A stretch of DNA of 6,379 bases from Verrucomicrobiota bacterium (GCA_003219355.1 QHOQ01000174.1:1-6379); one strand, 5' to 3'. Positions 1 through 6,379 are shown, numbered from the stretch's first letter. Notes: generated from the letters alone by a model not told the origin. Numbers and translations: made by a program.

Positions 1-791
1 CAAAGAAATACCCGCTCATTCTGGACATACATGGCGGACCGCATGCGGCTTACGGCTACATTTTCGAACACGAGTTTCAGTGGATGGCAGCCAAAGGTTA
101 TGTGGTGTTTTACCCAAATCCGCGCGGAAGCACGACCTACGGGCAGGATTTCGGTAACGTGATTCAATATCATTATCCCGGGGACGATTATAAGGATTTG
201 ATGGCGGGCGTAGATAATGTGATCCGTCGCGGGTACATCGATACTAAAAAACTTGGCGTGACCGGCGGCAGCGGCGGCGGTCTGCTCACAAACTGGGTTG
301 TGGGACAAACGAACCGGTTTGCCGCAGCGGTTTCTCAGCGGGACATCGCGAGCTGGGAAGATTGGTGGTACTCGGCTGATTTCACTCTGTTCCAGCCAAC
401 CTGGTTCAAGACGCCGCCATTTGACGGCGCGGAGGAGTTCAAGACGCGATCACCGCTCACTTACATCAAGAATGTGAAAACACCGATGATGTTCATTCTC
501 GGCGAAATGGATTACCGGACGCCCCCTGGCGCCGGCGGCGAGGAGATGTTTCGCGCCTTAAAATTCCGCAAGATTCCCACGGTGATGGTGCGATTCCCTA
601 ACGAATCTCACGAGCTTTCGCGTTCCGGTCAGCCTTGGCATCGAGTCGAGCGGTTACAAAACATCGTTGGGTGGTTCGACCATTGGCTGGTGGGAATTCC
701 CAAACCGGAATACGAGGTCGCCTCGGAAGAAGTGCCGGTCAAGAAAGGCAACATCCCGGGAAAGCAGTCGCCGCCACCCAGGACCGAATAA
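1..791 (+). CDS. S9-family (prolyl oligopeptidase-like) serine peptidase, C-terminal catalytic domain, 5'-truncated by window edge
   Basis: This is the C-terminal alpha/beta-hydrolase domain of an S9 peptidase (acylaminoacyl-peptidase/dipeptidyl-peptidase-like), which cleaves short peptides. The frame is open from base 3 and gives 262 visible residues. The oxyanion-side HGGPH motif lies at 30-44. The nucleophile elbow GGSGG has its Ser codon at 270-272. The acid Asp is in GEMDYRTPP (codon 510-512), and the catalytic His is in ESHELSRSG (codon 609-611). The triad is therefore complete and correctly ordered. The ATG at 84 is internal, because the HGGPH motif precedes it. Family members usually run to about 600-700 residues, so the N-terminal beta-propeller should lie upstream of the window. 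The last 25 or so residues (rich in Pro, Lys and Glu) extend past the conserved fold. The elbow has Gly after the Ser where many S9 members have Tyr. Signal peptide and cellular location cannot be judged. The exact substrate class is not decidable from this part. Confidence 0.93.
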   Translation, partial: KKYPLILDIHGGPHAAYGYIFEHEFQWMAAKGYVVFYPNPRGSTTYGQDFGNVIQYHYPGDDYKDLMAGVDNVIRRGYIDTKKLGVTGGSGGGLLTNWVVGQTNRFAAAVSQRDIASWEDWWYSADFTLFQPTWFKTPPFDGAEEFKTRSPLTYIKNVKTPMMFILGEMDYRTPPGAGGEEMFRALKFRKIPTVMVRFPNESHELSRSGQPWHRVERLQNIVGWFDHWLVGIPKPEYEVASEEVPVKKGNIPGKQSPPPRTE

Positions 792-792
792 T

Positions 793-831
793 GGGACGAC
801 ACCCGCCACGGCGGGCAGACTGGGTCGTCCC
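793..831. repeat. Nested inverted repeat just after the S9 peptidase stop codon; possible terminator or REP-like palindrome
   Basis: Perfect 8-bp arms GGGACGAC (793-800) and GTCGTCCC (824-831) enclose a second hairpin, CCCGC (802-806) and GCGGG (811-815), with a CACG loop. The structure starts one base after the TAA at 789-791. No uninterrupted T-run follows immediately; the nearest is TTTT at 843-846, about 12 bases past the stem. It is therefore not a textbook intrinsic terminator, but it could protect or define the 3' end of the peptidase mRNA and separate it from pgi. The GC-rich composite palindrome also resembles dispersed intergenic palindromes of bacterial genomes. No second copy is visible in this window. 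Confidence 0.6.
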
Positions 832-878
832 TCCATGATCTCCTTTTCAATCGATCAAACTGCAGCTTAGTTGACATC

Positions 879-2456
879 ATGGCTTCCTCTTCGCTCTGGC
901 AGCGTTTTCAGGAATATTTTTTGCGCTACGCCGATCTCGATTTTTCGATCGACATTAGCCGTATGAAATTTCCGGCTGACTTCTTTGAGAAGATGCAGCC
1001 GCGGATCGAGAAAGCCTTCGCGGCCATGCGTGAGCTCGAATCGGGCGCGATCGCCAATCCCGATGAAAAGCGAATGGTTGGCCACTATTGGCTCCGCAAT
1101 TCGGCGTTGGCGCCAAACGCGGAGCTTCGCGCGGAGATCGAACAAACAAATAAACGCATTAAAGAGTTTGCGGCCGATGTTCACGCCGGAAAAATTGCGA
1201 ACGAGAATGGAAAGCCATTTCAGCATCTTCTGCTAGTCGGAATTGGCGGCTCGGCCCTCGGACCAGAACTCGTGGCCGACGCGCTTGGATCTGCGCACGA
1301 TCCGATGGACGTCTATTTTTTCGATAACACCGATCCGGACGGTTTTGATCGCGTTTTCGACAGAATCGAAAATTACCTTTCGCAAACGCTCGTGGTTGTG
1401 GTCTCAAAATCCGGCGGGACAAAGGAAACGCGAAACGGAATGCTCGAAGCCGAAGCAAAATTCAAACAGAAGGGGCTTCACTTCGGCAAACACGCTGTGG
1501 CCGTAACCGGCGTCGCCAGCGAATTAGACAAATATGCCGAACAAAACCAATGGCTCGCCCGTTTCCCCATGCACGATTGGATCGGCGGACGCACTTCCGT
1601 GATGAGCGCGGTCGGACTTCTCCCGATGGCACTGGAAGGTTTCGATATCGACGCATTCCTCGCTGGCGCGGCGGCCATGGATGAGCGGACGCGCGTCCCC
1701 GATGTAACGCAAAACGCCGCCATGCTTCTGGCGTTGATGTGGTATTACGCGGGCAATGGGAAAGGCGAGAAAGATATGGTGGTTCTCCCCTACAAAGATC
1801 GGCTGGCGTTGTTCAGTAAATATCTGCAACAACTGGTCATGGAATCATTGGGAAAAGAAAAGGATCTCGACGGAAACATTGTGCTTCAGGGCATTGCTGT
1901 TTACGGAAACAAAGGCTCAACCGATCAGCACGCCTACGTCCAGCAGTTGCGTGACGGCATCTTGAATTTTTTCGTAACTTTCATCGAGGTTGACAAGGAT
2001 CGGCATGGGACAGCGCTGGAAGTCGAAAATGGCTTTACCAGCGGCGATTATCTCCATGGATTTTTGCGCGGGACACGGAGCGCTCTTTACGAGAGCGGGC
2101 GCGAATCGATTACCGTGAGCATTGCGGAAGTGAACGCCTTTAATGTCGGCGCGTTGATCGCAGTCTATGAGCGCGCGGTGGGCTTCTATGCTTCACTAAT
2201 CAATATCAACGCCTACCATCAGCCCGGCGTTGAGGCTGGAAAAAAAGCGGCGACGAGATTGTTGCAACTTCAAAAACAAGTGCGCGAAAAACTCACGACT
2301 GGCGCCGGGAAAACTGCGGAAGAGATCGCCCACTCCATCGATGCCGAACCGGAAGATGTGTTTCATGTGCTGCGCCATCTGGCGAGCAACGATCCGCATA
2401 TCCGGATTAAGGCGGGTGATGAAACGGTCGACGAGAAGTTTTCACTCAAACAATAG
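879..2456 (+). CDS. pgi: Glucose-6-phosphate isomerase
   Basis: This cytosolic enzyme interconverts glucose 6-phosphate and fructose 6-phosphate in glycolysis and gluconeogenesis. The protein has 525 residues and is complete. Its two SIS subdomains carry the expected motifs: GIGGSALGP (121-129), the phosphate-binding SKSGGTKET (176-184), GGRTS with Arg238, the catalytic-base Glu322 in MESLGKE, His351 in STDQHAYVQ, and the C-terminal signature NAYHQPGVEAGK ending at Lys455. Assignment of catalytic roles follows the rabbit/bacterial enzyme by motif position. GGRTS has Thr where the classical signature has an aromatic residue; I recall the same in cyanobacterial-type enzymes. Residues about 465-525 lie beyond the catalytic core and read as a small helical, winged-helix-like tail. 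The ATG at 879 is chosen because it starts a normal N-terminus at the first in-frame Met. No Shine-Dalgarno sequence precedes it. The kinase-like gene starts 20 nt downstream, so co-transcription is likely. Confidence 0.97.
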   Translation: MASSSLWQRFQEYFLRYADLDFSIDISRMKFPADFFEKMQPRIEKAFAAMRELESGAIANPDEKRMVGHYWLRNSALAPNAELRAEIEQTNKRIKEFAADVHAGKIANENGKPFQHLLLVGIGGSALGPELVADALGSAHDPMDVYFFDNTDPDGFDRVFDRIENYLSQTLVVVVSKSGGTKETRNGMLEAEAKFKQKGLHFGKHAVAVTGVASELDKYAEQNQWLARFPMHDWIGGRTSVMSAVGLLPMALEGFDIDAFLAGAAAMDERTRVPDVTQNAAMLLALMWYYAGNGKGEKDMVVLPYKDRLALFSKYLQQLVMESLGKEKDLDGNIVLQGIAVYGNKGSTDQHAYVQQLRDGILNFFVTFIEVDKDRHGTALEVENGFTSGDYLHGFLRGTRSALYESGRESITVSIAEVNAFNVGALIAVYERAVGFYASLININAYHQPGVEAGKKAATRLLQLQKQVREKLTTGAGKTAEEIAHSIDAEPEDVFHVLRHLASNDPHIRIKAGDETVDEKFSLKQ

Positions 2457-2476
2457 CGGGTATTGTTCTGCCGAAT

Positions 2477-3187
2477 ATGGCAGATGCAGTTCCCGAGAAG
2501 CGAAGTGATTCCTTGAGTGTTCCCTGGAACGACACGGTTCGCTTTGTCCAGCAGCTGAGTCACGATCTTCGCAACCATCTAAACGCAATCGAGCTGCAGT
2601 CGGCTTACATCAGCGAGTTGGACGCAAATGCAGAGCTTAAAGGCGAGATCAAGCGCTTACGCGGAATGATCTCCGGGCTCACCGCGATTTTGCAGAACCT
2701 TTCGCGAGGAGTGGCTGAAGTGAAACCCAATCTGATCTCCTATCGAGCCTGCGATCTTGTCGAGGATTTGAGCAAGAAAATCGCGCACGAGTTCCCAAAC
2801 GAAAGTGTCGAGATTACCTGGGACATTCAGACAGGCGACGCCATGCTGACTGTCGATCCTCAACTTTTGCAGCAAGCGTTCAGCGAAGTTTTCGCCAACG
2901 CTTTCCAGCACGACCGGGGCAAAGGTCCACTTGTTGCGGTGGCCAGGATCGACGAAAAGCGATTCGTTTTTACCCTTCGTGAACCGAAAACGCGATTCAA
3001 ATTATCGACCGAGAATTGGGGGCACGAACCGTTTCGGGAAATCACCCGCGGCCATTATGGTCTTGGCCTGAATCGCCTGCGCGTTATCATGGAGGGTCAC
3101 GGTGGCGAAATGCATGCCGAGTATGATCCAAAAGGTTCCACGCTCCTTACCACGCTCTCCCTGCCAGTGGCGCGTGGAGAAGATTGA
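2477..3187 (+). CDS. Small soluble histidine-kinase-like protein (HisKA plus degenerate HATPase)
   Basis: This is a 236-residue protein with no membrane segment and no PAS, GAF or HAMP sensor domain, only a transmitter core. The dimerisation/phospho-acceptor box is LSHDLRNHLNAIELQ with His29. Helices run through about residue 80, followed by a Bergerat-type ATPase fold. The N-box is EVFANAFQH (Asn141), EPF (184-186) sits where the F-box is expected, and the G2 box is GHYGLGL (192-198), followed by a HGG turn (208-210). The G1 box is not recognisable: VFTLREPK (164-171) occupies the place of the usual DxGxG. It may thus be a kinase with altered nucleotide binding, or a phosphotransfer/phosphatase protein acting on the response regulator encoded 72 nt downstream. 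The start at 2477 leaves about 16 residues before the helix leading to His29; no ribosome-binding site is evident. The input signal is unknown; a partner protein or a cytosolic cue is likely given the missing sensor domain. Confidence 0.85.
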   Translation: MADAVPEKRSDSLSVPWNDTVRFVQQLSHDLRNHLNAIELQSAYISELDANAELKGEIKRLRGMISGLTAILQNLSRGVAEVKPNLISYRACDLVEDLSKKIAHEFPNESVEITWDIQTGDAMLTVDPQLLQQAFSEVFANAFQHDRGKGPLVAVARIDEKRFVFTLREPKTRFKLSTENWGHEPFREITRGHYGLGLNRLRVIMEGHGGEMHAEYDPKGSTLLTTLSLPVARGED

Positions 3188-3197
3188 AATCTCGCGC

Positions 3198-3218
3198 CAG
3201 TGCCGTTTTTGGCGACTG
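3198..3218. repeat. Weak hairpin between kinase-like gene and response regulator
   Basis: CAGT-GCC (3198-3204) pairs with GGC-ACTG (3211-3218, one bulged G at 3214) around the six-base loop GTTTTT. An alternative pairing, CGCCA (3195-3199) with TGGCG (3210-3214), overlaps it. No T-run follows, so termination is unlikely. It may only modulate processing or relative expression of the two genes, and could be chance. Confidence 0.3.
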
Positions 3219-3259
3219 AAGCGGTCAGCTAACTCGTATTATGAGCGCAGATCTTTGAG

Positions 3260-4648
3260 ATGAAGAACCATCGCATCCTGGTTATTGATGACGAGCGTCC
3301 GATTCTCGTGACACTGGAGGCGCTTCTCCAGCGTCATGGTTATCAAGTCGACATTGCGCCCACCGCTTCCCAAGGATTGAAGCTGCTGAAAACCAAATCT
3401 CCCTCGCTCGTTTTGCTCGATCTCCAATTACCGGACGCAGAAGGCTTGCAAACGCTCGATAGCATTAAGATCGACTCACCAGAGATGCCGGTCATCATTT
3501 TGACAGCGCACGACTCATTGCACAATGCGATCGAGTCGATTAAGCGCGGAGCTTACCATTTTATCAGCAAACCATACGCACCTGAAGAATTGCTCAGTCT
3601 GGTAGAGAAAGCGTTGGAAAAGCAATTGCTTCTGCGAGAGGCGGAGACGCTTCGAGAAAAAACGGAGCAACTCGAAAAACGTCTCGAAATCGCCGAGACG
3701 CCGCGGGCGCCTATTTTTATGAGCAGGCAGATGCAACAGATCGAAGAACTGATCAATGCCATGGCGCCCTCCGACGCAAACGTGCTCATCGTAGGCGAGA
3801 GCGGCACCGGCAAGGAAGTGATTGCGAACGTGATCCACGCGCGCAGCCGGCGCGCGGGGCAGGCAATGGTGAAGCTGAATTGTGCCGCGTTTCCGCAAAC
3901 CATGATCGAGGGAGAACTCTTTGGTTACGTGAAAGGGGCGTTTACCGGCGCGATGAACGATTTTCCGGGGATGATCGCGGCGGCGAACGGTGGCACGCTT
4001 TTTTTGGACGAAATATCGGACATGCCGGCGGATTTGCAGACGCGCTTTTTGCGCGTGCTGCAGGAGCGTGAGTACCGGCCCCTCGGAAGCACGCAAACGA
4101 TGAAGGCCGACTTCCGGGTGATCGCTTCGACCAATTATCCTGTCCCGCAGGCGCTTTCCGAGAACCGTCTGCGCTCTGATTTGTATTATCGATTAAACAC
4201 TTTTCAAATCGAAGTGCCGCCGCTCCGGGATCGCAAGCAGGACATCCCGCCCCTGATCTCTTCCTTTCTAAGGCAGTTTGCCCGGCAATTGAAAAAGCCC
4301 GAACCGGAGATCGCGCCAGATGCTTTTCAAAAGCTCTTCGATTACTCGTGGCCGGGGAATGTTCGTGAATTGCAAAATGCGATTGAATACGCGGTTGTCC
4401 TGGCGCGGCAGGACTCGATCGGCGTGAAAGAGCTACCCGCCGAAATTCAACTGCCCACAGCGCTGCAGCAAGCAGAGCGCGGCGTTCCGCCGCGAACCGG
4501 TGTGCAAAGCCTCGATGACGTCGAGCGCAACACGATTCTCCAGGCTCTCGCGGAATGTCACGGTAACAAGAAGAAAGCAGCGGAACTTCTCGGCATCCAG
4601 CGTCCTACACTCTACAACAAAATGCGGCGTTACGCGATCGAACTGTAA
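3260..4648 (+). CDS. Sigma-54-dependent NtrC-family response regulator
   Basis: This 462-residue transcriptional activator, when phosphorylated, remodels sigma-54 RNA polymerase at -24/-12 promoters. The receiver domain (about 4-120) has the acidic pocket Asp10-Asp11, phospho-acceptor Asp54 in LLDLQLPD, Thr82 and Lys104, all intact. A charged, heptad-like helix (about 118-146) links to the AAA+ domain. That domain shows Walker A GESGTGKE (179-186), the sigma-54-contacting loop GAFTGA (226-231), Walker B TLFLDE (246-251), and an arginine-rich sensor region including LRSDLYYRL and PPLRDR. The last 45 residues (418-462) form a Fis-type helix-turn-helix, with GNKKKAAELLGIQRPTLYNKM carrying the recognition helix. 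Every functional motif is present, so it should be active. The ATG at 3260 fits the normal receiver N-terminus (MKNHRILVIDDE). The adjacent kinase-like protein is the likely partner and glnD follows, suggesting but not proving a nitrogen-related regulon. Its target promoters are not in the window. Confidence 0.96.
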   Translation: MKNHRILVIDDERPILVTLEALLQRHGYQVDIAPTASQGLKLLKTKSPSLVLLDLQLPDAEGLQTLDSIKIDSPEMPVIILTAHDSLHNAIESIKRGAYHFISKPYAPEELLSLVEKALEKQLLLREAETLREKTEQLEKRLEIAETPRAPIFMSRQMQQIEELINAMAPSDANVLIVGESGTGKEVIANVIHARSRRAGQAMVKLNCAAFPQTMIEGELFGYVKGAFTGAMNDFPGMIAAANGGTLFLDEISDMPADLQTRFLRVLQEREYRPLGSTQTMKADFRVIASTNYPVPQALSENRLRSDLYYRLNTFQIEVPPLRDRKQDIPPLISSFLRQFARQLKKPEPEIAPDAFQKLFDYSWPGNVRELQNAIEYAVVLARQDSIGVKELPAEIQLPTALQQAERGVPPRTGVQSLDDVERNTILQALAECHGNKKKAAELLGIQRPTLYNKMRRYAIEL

Positions 4649-4651
4649 GCG

Positions 4652-4720
4652 GATTTCGCACTTGGATTTGTCGGCGGATGTCGCCGTTTGCAAAGCAGCG
4701 GTCCGAAATCGACAATCCAA
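4652..4720. repeat. Overlapping inverted repeats in the gap before glnD; possible leader structure
   Basis: Three pairings coexist in this 76-nt gap. GATTTCG (4652-4658) is complementary to CGAAATC (4704-4710). TTGGATTTGTCG (4662-4673) pairs with CGACAATCCAA (4710-4720) apart from one unpaired T. CGGCG (4672-4676) and CGCCG (4682-4686) form a compact hairpin with a five-base loop, followed only by TTT. The first two pairings are in the order A-B-A'-B', so they cannot nest and would be alternatives or a pseudoknot. The second long arm ends just before the GTG start of glnD, so folding could affect its translation. There is no protein or ligand evidence, and the structure may be chance. Confidence 0.4.
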
Positions 4721-4724
4721 AATC

Positions 4725-6379
4725 GTGGCATCTCGTCATCTCGAGCAAGTTCTGGCGCACGCGGAGAATCAACTTGCCGCTACAGGTGCACGACGCCCGA
4801 CTGAAGTCCTCCCGCTTTACAAAAAGTTTCTCAAAGTCGAAGAACACCGCCTGCGCCTGAAACACCAGGCTGGTCATGGCGGCCGTGAAATTTGTGCGCA
4901 CCGTGCCGATCTTGTCGATGTTTTGTTACGGTACGTCTTTGGAGCAGCGTCTACGACTACGCGACCCGCAGAGGCGTCCAGTGGTCCGCTGGCACTGATT
5001 GCCCTGGGTGGATACGGCCGAGGCGAGCTGAATCCGTTTAGCGATATCGATGTCATGCTTCTGCATCGGCAAGGAGCAAAGAAAATTTCGCCTCAGATTG
5101 AGGAAATGGTGGAGCAAGTTCTCTATTTGCTCTGGGATAGCGGCTTCAAGGTTGGACATTCGACTCGCTCGATTAAAGAAGCGATCGCGCAGGCCAATCG
5201 CGACATGCTGACAAAGACCGCAATGCTTGAGTCGCGTTTCCTGGCAGGCGACGCAGAGCTGGCGCGAGAATTTCGGGAGCAGTTTCGTTCCAAATGCGTG
5301 CAAGGCCACGAACGGGAATACGTCGAAATGCGGATGCAAGATCAAGTCGCTCGGCACAAGAAATTCGGCGACAGCGTCTACCTCCAGGAACCGCACGTGA
5401 AGAGCGGATGTGGCGGACTGCGCGATTACCAAAATCTCCTCTGGATGACGTATTTCAAAGAGGGCTCGCTGAGCACAAACCAACTTGTTGGCAAAGACTG
5501 GCTGAGCGAAACCGACCAACGGCGAATCGAGAGGGCCTACGATTTTCTTCTGCGCTTGCGCACGGATTTGCACTATGCCACAGGACGCGCCACCGACATT
5601 CTGCATCTCAATTTGCAGGAACAAATCGCGCAACGATTAAACTATTCTCTTGGCAACGGGCAGCTCCGGAGCGAGGCGCTTATGCGAGATTATTTCGAGC
5701 ACACGCGAAATATCTTCCGTGTGACCGAACGTATTACCGCGCAATTCGTAAGCGGCCATGTCACGAGCAGGACCCGTTCTCTTTTCAGTTTTCTTCCATT
5801 GATACGACCGGACAAAACTCCGGTTGGCGGATCGTTCTTTATTCGCAATAAACAACTGCATCCGGATCGACGCGATCTTTTCCGGAAAGATCCGGAGCAG
5901 ATGATGCGAGCGTTTCAACTCATCCAGGAATACGTCCTGGATCTAAGTCCGGAGGGGGCGGATTTGGTGAGCCGAAGCCTCGAGCAAGTCACCCGGACAT
6001 ATCAATACGCGCGTGGGCCACGCGAAATCTTCAGAGCGATTCTGTCGCGGAAGGGTGAAGTCGGCCGCGTCCTTCGAGCAATGCATCGCGTCGATTTCCT
6101 GGGGCGATACATTCCCGAATTCGGCCAGCTGACCTGTCTGGTGCAACACGAATTTCTGCATCGTTATACGGCCGACGAACACACGCTTGTCTGCATCGAC
6201 AAGCTGGATGCCGTTCTGGAAACGGATGATCCCAAGCTTATGGCCTATCGCAAAATTTTCGAGCAGCTCGATGATCCCTTTGTTCTCTATCTCGCATTAC
6301 TTTTGCACGACACTGGTAAAGCAGTTGGGGCGCGGCCACACTCTGAAGCGAGCGCGCTTTTCGCCCAGCGCGTCGCCAC
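4725..6379 (+). CDS. glnD: Bifunctional PII uridylyltransferase/uridylyl-removing enzyme, 3'-truncated by window edge
   Basis: GlnD senses glutamine and adds or removes UMP on PII signal proteins, setting glutamine synthetase activity and nitrogen gene expression. The frame is open from 4725 to the window end and gives 551 visible residues of roughly 900 expected. The nucleotidyltransferase motif GGYGRGEL (95-102) is followed by SDID with metal-binding Asp107 and Asp109. The linking helical domain carries the family motif KSGCGGLRDYQNLLW. The HD hydrolase domain begins with RYTADEHT (His486) and contains the HD pair His528-Asp529 in LLLHDTGK. The C-terminal ACT domains lie beyond the edge. 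The first in-frame ATG (5055) falls inside the catalytic motif, so a non-ATG start is required. GTG at 4725 gives MASRHLEQVLAH and puts the motif at residue 95, close to its position in the E. coli enzyme as I recall it. TTG at 4662 or 4668 are alternatives. No Shine-Dalgarno sequence is seen. It lies 76 nt after the response regulator on the same strand. Confidence 0.95.
   Translation, partial: MASRHLEQVLAHAENQLAATGARRPTEVLPLYKKFLKVEEHRLRLKHQAGHGGREICAHRADLVDVLLRYVFGAASTTTRPAEASSGPLALIALGGYGRGELNPFSDIDVMLLHRQGAKKISPQIEEMVEQVLYLLWDSGFKVGHSTRSIKEAIAQANRDMLTKTAMLESRFLAGDAELAREFREQFRSKCVQGHEREYVEMRMQDQVARHKKFGDSVYLQEPHVKSGCGGLRDYQNLLWMTYFKEGSLSTNQLVGKDWLSETDQRRIERAYDFLLRLRTDLHYATGRATDILHLNLQEQIAQRLNYSLGNGQLRSEALMRDYFEHTRNIFRVTERITAQFVSGHVTSRTRSLFSFLPLIRPDKTPVGGSFFIRNKQLHPDRRDLFRKDPEQMMRAFQLIQEYVLDLSPEGADLVSRSLEQVTRTYQYARGPREIFRAILSRKGEVGRVLRAMHRVDFLGRYIPEFGQLTCLVQHEFLHRYTADEHTLVCIDKLDAVLETDDPKLMAYRKIFEQLDDPFVLYLALLLHDTGKAVGARPHSEASALFAQRVA

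Noticed and set aside
84..791. Stand-alone 235-residue hydrolase starting at the ATG at 84
   Set aside because: The frame is open to the window edge and the HGGPH motif lies upstream of 84, so the gene begins outside the window.
871..876. TTGACA as a -35 promoter box before pgi
   Set aside because: It lies directly before the start codon, and no -10 element is found about 17 bases downstream; transcription would begin inside the gene.
867..1226. 119-codon minus-strand open frame over the start of pgi
   Set aside because: Antisense to conserved pgi coding sequence and without motifs or a plausible promoter.
3237..3242. TATTAT as a -10 box for the response regulator
   Set aside because: The only -35-like word (TTGGCG, 3209-3214) is 22 bases away, beyond useful spacing, so no promoter is called.
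3515..4096. 193-codon minus-strand open frame
   Set aside because: Antisense to the AAA+ region of the response regulator, with no domain; a shadow frame.
4672..4690. Intrinsic terminator between the response regulator and glnD
   Set aside because: The stem is only 5 bp and is followed by just three T residues; it is kept as part of the leader repeats instead.
4990..5003. TGGCAC followed by TTGC as a sigma-54 promoter
   Set aside because: The spacing between the two elements is 3 rather than 5 bases and the site is inside glnD coding sequence.
4926..5633. 235-codon open frame on the minus strand
   Set aside because: It lies wholly antisense to glnD, whose frame carries all family motifs; the minus-strand product shows no recognisable domain.
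5294..5851. 185-codon plus-strand open frame in another frame
   Set aside because: It overlaps glnD coding sequence completely and its product is Arg/Ser-rich without motifs, typical of an out-of-frame shadow.

Overview
The window holds five protein-coding genes, all on the + strand and tightly packed. In order they are the 3' end of an S9-family serine peptidase, a complete glucose-6-phosphate isomerase (pgi), a small soluble histidine-kinase-like protein, a complete sigma-54-dependent NtrC-type response regulator, and the 5' two-thirds of glnD, the PII uridylyltransferase/uridylyl-removing enzyme, which runs off the right edge. There are no tRNA, rRNA, CRISPR, insertion-sequence or phage signatures. 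By content this is an ordinary chromosomal housekeeping/regulatory segment of a free-living Gram-negative-type bacterium.

The organism cannot be fixed from the sequence alone. Three things fit Verrucomicrobiota (soil Spartobacteria/Chthoniobacterales type) or Acidobacteria better than Proteobacteria: a pgi with the GGRTS signature and a C-terminal tail as in cyanobacterial-type enzymes, four gene starts without a recognisable Shine-Dalgarno sequence, and short palindromes in the gaps. This is a tentative inference from base composition and gene style.

Layout: 1-791 S9 peptidase C-terminal catalytic domain; 792-878 gap with a nested inverted repeat; 879-2456 pgi; 20-nt gap; 2477-3187 kinase-like protein; 3188-3259 gap with a weak hairpin and a five-codon mini-ORF that ends one base before the next start; 3260-4648 sigma-54 activator; 4649-4724 gap with overlapping, mutually exclusive inverted repeats; 4725-6379 glnD from a GTG start.

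The kinase-like protein and the response regulator are almost certainly a cognate two-component pair. With glnD directly downstream, the simplest reading is nitrogen-status control: GlnD reads glutamine through PII, and the two-component pair drives sigma-54 promoters, as NtrB/NtrC do. The target genes are not in the window, so this is context only. The most unusual single feature is the kinase-like protein: its phospho-acceptor histidine box and G2 glycine box are intact, but the G1 box (DxGxG), which contacts adenine, is lost. No clearly novel system is visible; the findings are modest.
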